Below are positions 1 through 7,340 of a stretch of DNA of 57,817 nucleotides, piece after piece. The position numbers and the translations under genes were made by a program. Position 1 is the first letter of the stretch. Each line of letters starts with the position of its first letter. The DNA comes from an uncultured Caldilineales bacterium (GTDB lineage: Bacteria > Chloroflexota > Anaerolineae > JAAEKA01): the NCBI GenBank assembly GCA_937907455.1, contig CALESQ010000024.1, forward strand, positions 1 through 57,817. Reading direction: 5' to 3'. The notes under the pieces were generated by a model, which saw only the letters and a program-made list of their open reading frames with translations, searched no databases and was not told the DNA's origin.

Positions 1-118
1 TGAGAGCGTTTGGCTTGCCGGACTTCACGCAACAACTTTGTTTACGATGTATTTAAGCTGGTAATCCCAACTCTATACAGCTAAAGAGATGCAAGGACAG
101 GGGACGGACAACGGGGAA

Positions 119-156
119 GGCGTAAGAAGTAGGCCTAACTCCTTACTTCTTACGCC
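119..156. other. Intergenic hairpin downstream of the cyclophilin gene
   Basis: Perfect 13-nt arms GGCGTAAGAAGTA (119-131) and TACTTCTTACGCC (144-156) flank a 12-nt loop, just past the stop of the minus-strand cyclophilin gene. There is no T-run on either side, so it is not a classical intrinsic terminator, but it may protect or end the transcript. Bases 1-118 show no gene or motif that I can support. Confidence 0.5.
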
Positions 157-164
157 CTTTGATC

Positions 165-653
165 CTAGCTTTCGCTGATTACTACAGATTTGATCACATC
201 ACCCTGGCGGATGGCATTGACCACCTTCATGCCATCGGTAACTTTACCGAATACAGTGTGCTTGCCGTTGAGGTGCGGCTGCGGCGAATGGGTAATGAAA
301 AACTGGCTGCCGTTGGTGTTGGGGCCGGTATTGGCCATTGAAAGCACACCGGTTTCATGCTTCAACGGGTTGTTGCGCACCTCGTCCTCGAAACGGTAGC
401 CAGGCCCACCGTAGCCAGTACCGGCAGGATCGCCGCCCTGGATCATAAAATCGCTGATCACGCGGTGAAAGGTGACGCCGTCATAGAAGCCGTCGTTGAC
501 CAGAAACACGAAGTTATTAACCGTTTTAGGGGCGTGGTCAGCATCCAGCGCGATGACAATATCACCGCGGTTGGTCTTGAGCGTGGCGGTATAGTGTTTG
601 CCCGGTTCCAGTTGCATGGCAGGGGGCGCGTCGTATTGCTTGAATTCAGACAT
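165..653 (-). CDS. Peptidyl-prolyl cis-trans isomerase, cyclophilin type
   Basis: A 162-residue single-domain cyclophilin that catalyses cis-trans isomerisation of Xaa-Pro bonds during protein folding. Family hallmarks are visible in order: 'FHRVISDFMIQGGDPAGTG' (catalytic Arg and the FMxQGGD strand), 'FEDE', 'GVLSMANTGPNTNGSQFFIT' (substrate pocket) and 'LNGKHTVFGKV'. The length matches compact bacterial cyclophilins. I see no signal peptide, so it should be cytoplasmic. The ATG at 653 is preceded by a GAAAGGG ribosome-binding site. The M20 peptidase gene lies upstream on the same strand, 51 nt away. Family assignment is firm; its clients are unknown. Confidence 0.95.
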   Translation of the reverse strand: MSEFKQYDAPPAMQLEPGKHYTATLKTNRGDIVIALDADHAPKTVNNFVFLVNDGFYDGVTFHRVISDFMIQGGDPAGTGYGGPGYRFEDEVRNNPLKHETGVLSMANTGPNTNGSQFFITHSPQPHLNGKHTVFGKVTDGMKVVNAIRQGDVIKSVVISES

Positions 654-704
654 GAAAAAACCCTTTCGTTGGAAATGAATTAAAGGACTGCCGGCACAGC
701 CGCA

Positions 705-1808
705 TCAGTTGGTTGCGGGCGCGGCCATTAGCTGCACCGCTGCCAGCAACAACTCGGTGCCGGCGACCATGTCGGCAATGGCGATATATTCGTTGACAGT
801 ATGCACTTCGGCCATGCCGGTGCTGATCACTACACAAGGAATGCCTGCGGCGTTATAGATATTGCCGTCGGAGCCGCCACCGCTGGCACGCAGCACGACC
901 TGATGGCCCAGATGGCGCGCCGCCTCGCTCACCCGGCACACCACCGGTTCATTCTCAGCCAGGCGGAAGGTGTTATAGGTGCGTGTGACGGCTACATCTA
1001 CCGGCATGGCGTAGCGCGCTGCGGCGTCACGGAAGGCCCTCACCATACCGGCAGTGACGGCCTCCAACTTGGCGTTGTCGCGGCTGCGTGCTTCACCGAT
1101 CACCTGTACACGGTCAGGCACGATGTTGCGCGCCATCCCGCCTTCAATAATGCCGATGTTGCTGGTGGTTTCAAAATCAATGCGGCCCAGCGGGAGCGCG
1201 GCAATGGCCTCGGCAGCAATGCGGATGGCGTTCACGCCTTTTTCCGGCTGCGAACCGGCGTGCGCGCTGACACCCTGCACGATAACGCGCAAATTATCCT
1301 GCGCCGGGGCGCTGATGATGAGGTGGCCGGTCGGCCCACCGGAATCAAGCACAATGCCGGCCCGCGCTTTAAGCTGTGTGATGTCCAGGTGGCGCGCACC
1401 GTACAGGCCCATCTCCTCACCCACGCTGATGACGATCTCCAGCGGCGGATGAGGCAATGCCTGCTCGCGCAGCACAGCCAGCGTTTCCAGAATGGCGGCC
1501 ACACCCGATTTGTCGTCTGCGCCCAGGATGGTGCTGCCGTCACTGCGGATCACCCCATCGCTGATCTGCGCTTTGATGCCTCGGTCTGTGCCTACGGTGT
1601 CCATGTGTGCGCTCAGCAGCAGCCAATCGCCCTGACCCTGCGGGTAGCGCGCAATCAAATTGCCTACAGAGTCGAAAGTGCAGGTGCAGCCTAGCGCCTG
1701 CAACTGTGCCGCCAGCACGCGACCGATCTCGGCTTCGTGGCCGCTGGGGCTGTCAATGCCCACCAAATCGAGAAATGTGTCAACAAGGCGCTTGGTGTTG
1801 ATGGTCAT
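705..1808 (-). CDS. M20-family metallopeptidase (PepT-like)
   Basis: A 367-residue zinc-dependent exopeptidase of the M20/tripeptide-aminopeptidase group. The metal-site motifs run in order: 'SAHMDTVG' (first His/Asp), 'LGADDKSGVA' (bridging Asp), 'VGEEMGLYGA' (general-base Glu followed by the metal Glu), the dimerisation-domain 'HAGSQPEKGVNAI', and 'EVHTVNEYI' (last metal His). No signal peptide is seen, so it is probably a cytoplasmic peptidase releasing amino acids from short peptides. I chose the ATG at 1808, giving MTINTKRL; an in-frame TTG at 1835 would add nine unlikely residues. The gene lies between hutI and the cyclophilin gene on the same strand with short gaps. Exact substrate (tripeptides versus other acylated amino acids) cannot be read from the sequence. 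Confidence 0.9.
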   Translation of the reverse strand: MTINTKRLVDTFLDLVGIDSPSGHEAEIGRVLAAQLQALGCTCTFDSVGNLIARYPQGQGDWLLLSAHMDTVGTDRGIKAQISDGVIRSDGSTILGADDKSGVAAILETLAVLREQALPHPPLEIVISVGEEMGLYGARHLDITQLKARAGIVLDSGGPTGHLIISAPAQDNLRVIVQGVSAHAGSQPEKGVNAIRIAAEAIAALPLGRIDFETTSNIGIIEGGMARNIVPDRVQVIGEARSRDNAKLEAVTAGMVRAFRDAAARYAMPVDVAVTRTYNTFRLAENEPVVCRVSEAARHLGHQVVLRASGGGSDGNIYNAAGIPCVVISTGMAEVHTVNEYIAIADMVAGTELLLAAVQLMAAPATN

Positions 1809-1867
1809 GTTCTGAAATTCCGTTTGAAGGCGCAAAGCTCGTTGCTCGCTTTACGATTCTGCCGCGG

Positions 1868-3157
1868 TTAGACCACGGCTCCGCGCTTGATCACCGTCTC
1901 CACCAGGTTGCCGCCGAAGCGATAGCCCAGGTGACGATAGTCGGGCACGTCCAGCAGCAGAATATCGGCCTGCTTGCCCACCTCCAGGCTGCCCACGTAT
2001 GCGCCCAGATTGAGCGCATGTGCAGCATTGATGGTGGCCGCGTTGATCGCTTCGGCCGGGGTGAGGCGCAGATAGCGGCAGGCCAGAGCGATCACCATTT
2101 GCATGGATTCGCACCAGCACGTGCCGGGGTTAAGATCACTGGCAAGCGCCAGCGTGCCGTTTAGCGCCAACAAGTAGCGCGCGCGGGTATAGTGGCTGTG
2201 GCCCAGGCCAAAGGGCGTGCCCGGCAAGCTGATGGCAATGGTATCCGACGCAGCCAGCGCGGCCAGTTGTTCATCGGTGGTGCATACCAGGTGATCGGCA
2301 CTAGCTGCGCCCAACTCAACCGCCAGCGTGGCCCCGCCAATCGGCTCGAACTCATCGGCGTGCAATTTCAGCCCCAAGCCCAACTCGTGCGCCGTTTGCA
2401 GAATGCGGCGGCTCTGGGCCACATCAAACACACCGGCTTCGCAGAACACATCGCAAAAATCTGCGGCTCGCACCGAATAACTGCCAGTGGGGGTTTCCAC
2501 GGTATAGCGCAGGTCGGCAATGGCGGGCAGCATCTCTTCCACCACCAGATCCACATAGGCATCGGTGCGGCCGCGGTACTCAGCGGGCACAGCATGTGCG
2601 CCCAGGAAGGTGGGTACCAGATCCATGGGATGCTCTTCATCCAGCAGGCGGATGGCATCCAGCATTTTCAACTCGGTAGCCAGGTCCAGACCATAGCCGG
2701 TTTTTACTTCAGCCGTGGTAGTGCCGTGGTTCAACATGGTGTCGAGACGGGGCAGAGTTTGCTGCACCAGATCGTCCAGCGAGGCGGCACGGGTGGCGCG
2801 CACGGTGCGCATGATGCCGCCGCCAGCCTGCATAATCTCCATATAGCTGGCCCCGGCTATGCGCTGTTCAAACTCATCGGCACGGTCACCGGCCCACAAC
2901 AGATGCGTATGCGGATCCACAAAGCCGGGTAGCACCACTTTGCCCGCTGCATCTATCACATGAGCGGCATCGAGGTCATCCAGCTGAGCCAGCACATCGG
3001 CGCTTGGCCCCACGGCAACAATTTCGCCGTGCAGCACCGCCACCGCCCCATCTTCAATCAAACCGACATCGGCAAGTTGCGCGCCGCGCTTGGGGCCGTG
3101 CGGGCTGGCGCAGGTGAGCAGTTGACTGGCATTGAGGATCACAAGGTCGGCGTCCAT
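1868..3157 (-). CDS. hutI: Imidazolonepropionase
   Basis: A 429-residue amidohydrolase that converts 4-imidazolone-5-propanoate to N-formimino-L-glutamate in histidine breakdown. Visible signatures are 'VDPHTHLLWAGDRADEF' (HxH metal site), 'TTAEVKTGYGLDL', 'KLHADEFEPIGG' (metal His), 'ASADHLVCT' and 'LASDLNPGTC' (metal Asp). The length is close to the usual 400-420 residues. I chose the ATG at 3157 because a promoter lies just upstream at 3186-3214 and an upstream TTG at 3214 would fall inside it. The other hut genes (hutH, hutU) are absent from this window, so the pathway must be completed elsewhere. Transcription diverges from the acidic protein gene at 3354. Confidence 0.95.
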   Translation of the reverse strand: MDADLVILNASQLLTCASPHGPKRGAQLADVGLIEDGAVAVLHGEIVAVGPSADVLAQLDDLDAAHVIDAAGKVVLPGFVDPHTHLLWAGDRADEFEQRIAGASYMEIMQAGGGIMRTVRATRAASLDDLVQQTLPRLDTMLNHGTTTAEVKTGYGLDLATELKMLDAIRLLDEEHPMDLVPTFLGAHAVPAEYRGRTDAYVDLVVEEMLPAIADLRYTVETPTGSYSVRAADFCDVFCEAGVFDVAQSRRILQTAHELGLGLKLHADEFEPIGGATLAVELGAASADHLVCTTDEQLAALAASDTIAISLPGTPFGLGHSHYTRARYLLALNGTLALASDLNPGTCWCESMQMVIALACRYLRLTPAEAINAATINAAHALNLGAYVGSLEVGKQADILLLDVPDYRHLGYRFGGNLVETVIKRGAVV

Positions 3158-3185
3158 CGCATCTCCGGCAAACAAGGATGGCACA

Positions 3186-3214
3186 ATCGTATCACGGCGC
3201 GCCATGAACGTCAA
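3186..3214 (-). promoter_or_regulatory. Sigma-70-type promoter for hutI
   Basis: On the minus strand, TTGACG (3214-3209), a 17-nt spacer and TACGAT (3191-3186) match the housekeeping consensus well. Initiation would be about 20 nt before the hutI ATG at 3157. It sits back to back with a plus-strand promoter at 3241-3269. Confidence 0.6.
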
Positions 3215-3240
3215 ATAAATTGTGCAAGGTTGGCAGATGT

Positions 3241-3269
3241 TTGCGCAGAAGGCCCGCTTGGGCTACAAT
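3241..3269 (+). promoter_or_regulatory. Sigma-70-type promoter for the acidic pRiA4b-like gene
   Basis: TTGCGC (3241-3246), a 17-nt spacer and TACAAT (3264-3269) lie about 85 nt upstream of the ATG at 3354. A palindrome just downstream (3295-3308) could be an operator. Confidence 0.5.
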
Positions 3270-3294
3270 CCATTGGCGGTGGACGCGGTTTATA

Positions 3295-3308
3295 TGTCTG
3301 TGCAGACA
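3295..3308. promoter_or_regulatory. Candidate operator palindrome TGTCTG-TG-CAGACA
   Basis: Perfect 6-nt inverted arms with a 2-nt centre, placed 26 nt after the predicted -10 box and 45 nt before the start codon. That is a usual place for a dimeric repressor to block transcription. No regulator gene lies beside it, so the binding protein is unknown. Confidence 0.35.
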
Positions 3309-3353
3309 CAAGCTGTCGTTTATACTTCACCCATTACTCCAAAAAAGGATATT

Positions 3354-4124
3354 ATGAACACCTATACCTTTCGCATTTCTCTGGCAGATGACCCCTCGAT
3401 TTGGCGCCGCGTGCAGTTAACCGGCGAACAAAGCCTACGCGACCTGCATATAGCCATTCAGGAAGCCTTGGATTGGGAGCCTGATGATGACATTGCATTT
3501 CTGCTCGGCCCGGCAAACGGCAACGCGGATACAGAATACATCATCCTCGACGACGAAGACACCTACGATGACGATGACGAAGACGAAGATGAGGAATGGC
3601 TTGAGTTGCTTAGCGAGATGCAAAGTAAAGAGGACGTAAAAGCGGCGCTGGATCAAATACCGACGGGTGATTTCGCTGGCGCATCGCCGCAATCAATTGA
3701 GGATGCAATTGCGCTGCTCGAAAGCAATCCTCAAATCCGCTCTCAAATCAGCGAAGCACTGACGAAACAGTTTGGCATCCCCAAGTTCATGAGTGACATG
3801 CTGCTGGAAAACCTCAGCGGCTTTCAACAGGCGCTGGAGATGACAGAGCTGGACGAAAAAGAAAGCCTGCTAAAATCAGGCAATGCAGCACAGGTTTCGT
3901 TGGATGAGCTGACGTTTAGCGCTGAGCGGGCCATGATCTACGTTTACGGCGACGAGGAGTGGATTTTCGATGTGGCGCTGGACGCAGCAGAGGTGATAGA
4001 CGAGCCGCAAGCCGAGTACCCGCTGATTTTGGATGGCAACGGAGAGTCGCCGGATCAGTTTATCTTCTGGGGTGATGCCGACGAAGACGACTGGGACGAC
4101 GCCGACGAAGACGAAGACGATTGA
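3354..4124 (+). CDS. pRiA4b ORF-3-like protein, highly acidic
   Basis: A 256-residue protein whose first 50 residues follow the PF07929 (plasmid pRiA4b ORF-3 / 'IS1096 passenger TnpR') pattern: 'YTFRISLADDPSIWRRVQL', then 'LRDLHIAIQEALDW'. The second half of the fold returns near the C-terminus with 'AMIYVYGDEEWIFDVAL'. Between them is a helical insertion of about 130 residues. Two Asp/Glu tracts, around residues 62-75 and at the extreme C-terminus, make it very acidic. Despite the family nickname there is no transposase or inverted repeat nearby, so I do not call a mobile element. ATG 3354 begins MNTYTF, exactly where homology should start. Function is unknown. A strong terminator follows at 4133-4166. 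Confidence 0.7.
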   Translation: MNTYTFRISLADDPSIWRRVQLTGEQSLRDLHIAIQEALDWEPDDDIAFLLGPANGNADTEYIILDDEDTYDDDDEDEDEEWLELLSEMQSKEDVKAALDQIPTGDFAGASPQSIEDAIALLESNPQIRSQISEALTKQFGIPKFMSDMLLENLSGFQQALEMTELDEKESLLKSGNAAQVSLDELTFSAERAMIYVYGDEEWIFDVALDAAEVIDEPQAEYPLILDGNGESPDQFIFWGDADEDDWDDADEDEDD

Positions 4125-4128
4125 TTGC

Positions 4129-5961
4129 TCAGACTTCCGAAGTCTCCCCGACTTCGGAAGTTTTTTGTTTCAGCCGTTGGCGCGCGGCCTGCCATTGCAG
4201 CAGCGTCAAAACAGCTACCGCCAGGAAAACCAACGTCGCCACACCATACAGGCCGTTGACCCACAGCATGGCACGACTTTGCACAATCAGTCCATCCAGC
4301 GCCACCGGCCCGTTGGGTGTGCCATCTTCGGCTGGCGCGGGGCGCAGCACCACCTGATGCACGCGATCACTGCGCAGGCTGCGCGCCAGGGTAATGCGCT
4401 GAGCTGCCGCAGGCGTTTTGGCCTGCAAGTCAACCCCACCGCGTGACCGGCCATCCACCTCCACCAGCCAGCGCCCCAGCGTGGGGCCTTTGGGAGCCAC
4501 CAAAATCAAATCGCTGCCTTCAAACTGAAAGCGCACCGCGGCTTGCGGATCATCACTAAGCGCGAAACTGCCCAGCACAGCCGTGGCATCGGCGGTTGTC
4601 TGCCAGTTGCCTTCATACTGCAAAGCCCAATGATCCTGCTGATGAAAGCCGCGGTAGAGCGTGGGCACAAGGCCCGCGGTGTAGCTTTTCAGGCTGTCAT
4701 ACACCGGCTGCGCAGTAAAATCCGGGGCCAGCAAGCGAAAATAGGCTTCCGGCTGGCCGTTCAGCTCCCAGGCATCAGTGGCACGCTTGAGATACCAGGT
4801 GTTCGCCACTCCCAGCCAGGGCCATTCGCGCTGTAAACGGTCATAGGCCAGCGGCAGATAGCCAGCCTGCTGCTGCAAACTCACCTGGCCGTAGCGCTTG
4901 TCGGCAATAGCGTCGGGTACGGCATTCCAATTCATCTCGCTGATCCAGATGGCTTTGGCTGAGTCGCCGTTGCGCACCATCACATCACGCACGAACAGGG
5001 GGCGGCTGAAGTTCATTACGCGCGGGTTCATGCGCCGATCAGTGGGGCCAGACCACAGCCCATAGCCCTGCATAGCCAGCACATCAAAATAGGGAGCTGC
5101 ACCGGCATCGTACATGCGCTGCAAAAAGATCAGGTCGTTGAAGTTGCGACCCGCCACCAGCATGCCGTCCAGATCAATGGTGCTGGCCAGCGCGCCGGAG
5201 ATGATGACCACGTTGGGATCAGCGGCACGGGCGCGCGTTGCCCCTTCTTTCAGCAGCGCCGTGTAGGCTTCCGGGTTCACCGCAGCCTCGCCCCATTCAG
5301 GATAGATGTTCGGCTCGTTCCAGATCTGATAATAGCGCACGCGGCCGCGATAGCGGCTTACCACCGCCTGCACAAAATCGCCGTAGTCGCTCAGCTTGTC
5401 GGGGGGGCCAAAAGTGCCTGCACCCTCGCCCGCAGCATGGGCCCACGTCGGCGGATTGCTCAGGCGCACAATAAGCTGCATGTCGTATTGTTCAGCCAGC
5501 GCCACAATGTGATCGTATTTCTCCCAGGCCGAACGGTATGGCTCATGGCGGCGATCTTCAAAATCACCTTTGCCATGAATTTCGATGTCCTCCCAGGGAA
5601 ATTCCTGACGCAGCCAGCGAAAACCCGCTTCATGGGCCAAACGCACAGCCAATTCCCGCTTGGCGGGGTCAGCTTCCTGTTCCAAAAAGACATTAACCCC
5701 GAAAGGATTCAGGCCAGCGTAGGCCACCGGCGCAAAATCAGCCGTGTGCAAACCGGGGCGCAGTGCATCGGCCACCAGATCAGACACCCCCTTGAGCTGT
5801 GACAATGGCGCCTGCTCACCGGTGAGGTTCACCAGCAACGATTGGCCGACAGCCAGGCCGCGGCCATATTGACGCTGTACAGCAAAAACAGCCAGCCCGC
5901 TCAAAAAGAGCAGGCTGGCAAGAAGAACAAGGACAAGACTACGCAGAAGATGGCGCAACAC
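4129..5961 (-). CDS. Membrane-anchored clan GH-A glycoside hydrolase (GH39/GH5-like)
   Basis: A 610-residue protein with an N-terminal membrane helix (about residues 7-27), an extracytoplasmic TIM-barrel domain and a second helix near the C-terminus (about 560-590). The GH-A acid/base is visible as Glu216 in 'IWNEPNIYPEW', and the likely nucleophile as Glu342 in 'IWISEMNWN'. A beta-rich domain follows the barrel. It probably cleaves a beta-linked polysaccharide or glycan at the cell surface; the substrate cannot be read from the sequence. The start is GTG at 5961, 21 nt after the SH3b gene stop, so the two are probably cotranscribed. Its last codons (…TSEVGETSEV) are an inverted repeat that also serves as the terminator of the convergent gene. 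Confidence 0.75.
   Translation of the reverse strand: MLRHLLRSLVLVLLASLLFLSGLAVFAVQRQYGRGLAVGQSLLVNLTGEQAPLSQLKGVSDLVADALRPGLHTADFAPVAYAGLNPFGVNVFLEQEADPAKRELAVRLAHEAGFRWLRQEFPWEDIEIHGKGDFEDRRHEPYRSAWEKYDHIVALAEQYDMQLIVRLSNPPTWAHAAGEGAGTFGPPDKLSDYGDFVQAVVSRYRGRVRYYQIWNEPNIYPEWGEAAVNPEAYTALLKEGATRARAADPNVVIISGALASTIDLDGMLVAGRNFNDLIFLQRMYDAGAAPYFDVLAMQGYGLWSGPTDRRMNPRVMNFSRPLFVRDVMVRNGDSAKAIWISEMNWNAVPDAIADKRYGQVSLQQQAGYLPLAYDRLQREWPWLGVANTWYLKRATDAWELNGQPEAYFRLLAPDFTAQPVYDSLKSYTAGLVPTLYRGFHQQDHWALQYEGNWQTTADATAVLGSFALSDDPQAAVRFQFEGSDLILVAPKGPTLGRWLVEVDGRSRGGVDLQAKTPAAAQRITLARSLRSDRVHQVVLRPAPAEDGTPNGPVALDGLIVQSRAMLWVNGLYGVATLVFLAVAVLTLLQWQAARQRLKQKTSEVGETSEV
4133..4166 (+). terminator. Intrinsic terminator embedded in the 3' coding end of the convergent gene
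   Basis: Perfect 12-nt arms ACTTCCGAAGTC (4133-4144) and GACTTCGGAAGT (4150-4161), a 5-nt loop, then a T-run through 4166. It ends the plus-strand acidic gene. On the other strand the same bases are coding and specify the repeated T-S-E-V at the C-terminus of the glycosidase. Confidence 0.85.
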
Positions 5962-5982
5962 GACGTTTCAGCGCATGGGGCA

Positions 5983-6978
5983 TCAGCGACTGTCGAAGTC
6001 TACCACAGCTTCGTTGCAGCCATCGCCGGGGCCGGTGCTTTGCCAGGTGGCGATCTCAGAGATGCGCCCACCGTTGGCATCTACGATCCACACCGACCAA
6101 CTGCCTGTTTTGGGACCAACGCCGGGCGCATTAATCACATGGCTGTAGAAGCCAGGCCCCCAATCTGAATAGCCTTCATGCGGGCCGCTGATCTGCGGTG
6201 AGGTTACCCACGGGCCGTCGGGTGCATAGCTGAACACCACCCGCTGGCCGTTGGACGGTTGTCCGCCGACGTATACAGTGCCTTTAAACCAGTTGCCAGC
6301 AGGTTGGCGGTCACAGCGCTGCACGACAGCAACATTGAACTTTCGGGAAGATACAGGGGTGGCAGTTGGGCCGGCAGGTGCAGGGACAGCGGTTGCCGTA
6401 GGCGGAACCACTACGACGGGGCGCGGCGTAGGCAGGATCACCACAGGCTGTACCGGCGCGGCAGGGATATTAGCTGCCTGGGCAATGCTGGCCGGGTCAC
6501 CTTCGATGTTGATGTAATCGCCCGATACCCAGCCCGTTTGGCCGTTGAAGTTGATTTCGTACCAACTACCTGCCGCGTTTTTGCCGGTGATGTCATAGCG
6601 CTCGCCGTTGCGCACCTGGCCCAGTGTGCCATAGGTGGTGCCGGGGCCACTGCGCACGTTAAGCGTGGGATTATCTATCACGGCGCGGGCGGTTTGCGGC
6701 GTAGCTGTGGCATCGGGTGTGGGTGATGCATCCGGCGTGGGAGTATCCAGCGGCGCGGCTGTGGCATCAGGCGTAGCCGTGGGGGTAAACGTCGGGGCCA
6801 CCAGCGGTTCCTCGATAACTACAGCGGTGGCGGTAAACGTGGGTTTTGGGGTAAAGCTGGGCGTGGGAACGGGGCCGTTGCTATCGTTGCGGGCAACCAA
6901 ATTGCCCAGCGCGCAGGCGGGGGTAATCACCAGCAGCAGCAGCGCAACCATAAAAAGCAGTACAGTGTGACGACGCAT
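5983..6978 (-). CDS. SH3b-domain lipoprotein
   Basis: A 331-residue exported protein. Residues 1-22 form a hydrophobic signal ending in 'VITPAC', a plausible though non-canonical lipobox with Cys22 as the lipidated residue. Residues 35-95 are a Thr/Pro/Ala-rich linker of the kind common in secreted Chloroflexota proteins. Residues 97-158 form a bacterial SH3 domain ('LNVRSGPGTTYGTLGQV … WYEINFNGQTGWVSGDYI'), which in this family binds peptidoglycan or cell-wall glycans. A second Thr/Pro linker leads to a C-terminal beta-rich domain that I do not recognise. ATG 6978 follows a GAGG ribosome-binding site. The glycosidase gene follows 21 nt downstream, suggesting a shared wall-associated role. 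Confidence 0.8.
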   Translation of the reverse strand: MRRHTVLLFMVALLLLVITPACALGNLVARNDSNGPVPTPSFTPKPTFTATAVVIEEPLVAPTFTPTATPDATAAPLDTPTPDASPTPDATATPQTARAVIDNPTLNVRSGPGTTYGTLGQVRNGERYDITGKNAAGSWYEINFNGQTGWVSGDYINIEGDPASIAQAANIPAAPVQPVVILPTPRPVVVVPPTATAVPAPAGPTATPVSSRKFNVAVVQRCDRQPAGNWFKGTVYVGGQPSNGQRVVFSYAPDGPWVTSPQISGPHEGYSDWGPGFYSHVINAPGVGPKTGSWSVWIVDANGGRISEIATWQSTGPGDGCNEAVVDFDSR

Positions 6979-7200
6979 AACAAGTTACCTCGTAGATAAT
7001 CTGGTTTTGCCGTGGCGATGGGAAAAGCGCCGGCAAAATGCCGCTGTGCGGTCGGCGGCAAGCACAAGCTGAAGCTGCTAAAGATGCAGTCAGCCCATTA
7101 CACGGCTCGGAGTATAACATAGTTCACCAACATAAGAAAAACGCAAACCGCCGTGCGCTGCCGAAGCTCAAATTGTAACCCAACTGTAAGTCACACTTAA

Positions 7201-7229
7201 TTGATGTCAGCACCGCATTGTGCTATCAT
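7201..7229 (+). promoter_or_regulatory. Sigma-70-type promoter of the surface protein gene
   Basis: TTGATG (7201-7206), a 17-nt spacer and TATCAT (7224-7229), about 110 nt upstream of the ATG at 7341. It lies in the 362-nt divergent gap (6979-7340); I see nothing else definite there apart from the AAGGAG ribosome-binding site at 7326-7331. Confidence 0.6.
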
Positions 7230-7340
7230 TACTTGGTTACAACTTATCACATCCCTGTTGCGAGCCAGTGATTTTAGCGCAGTTGGCACATGTCGCTGCG
7301 TTCGGCAGGGAACCATAAATCCCTCAAGGAGCTAACAAAG

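Noticed and set aside
3354..4124. Transposon passenger gene, suggested by the family nickname
   Set aside because: No transposase, terminal inverted repeats or target duplication is seen nearby; the family is mostly chromosomal and of unknown function.
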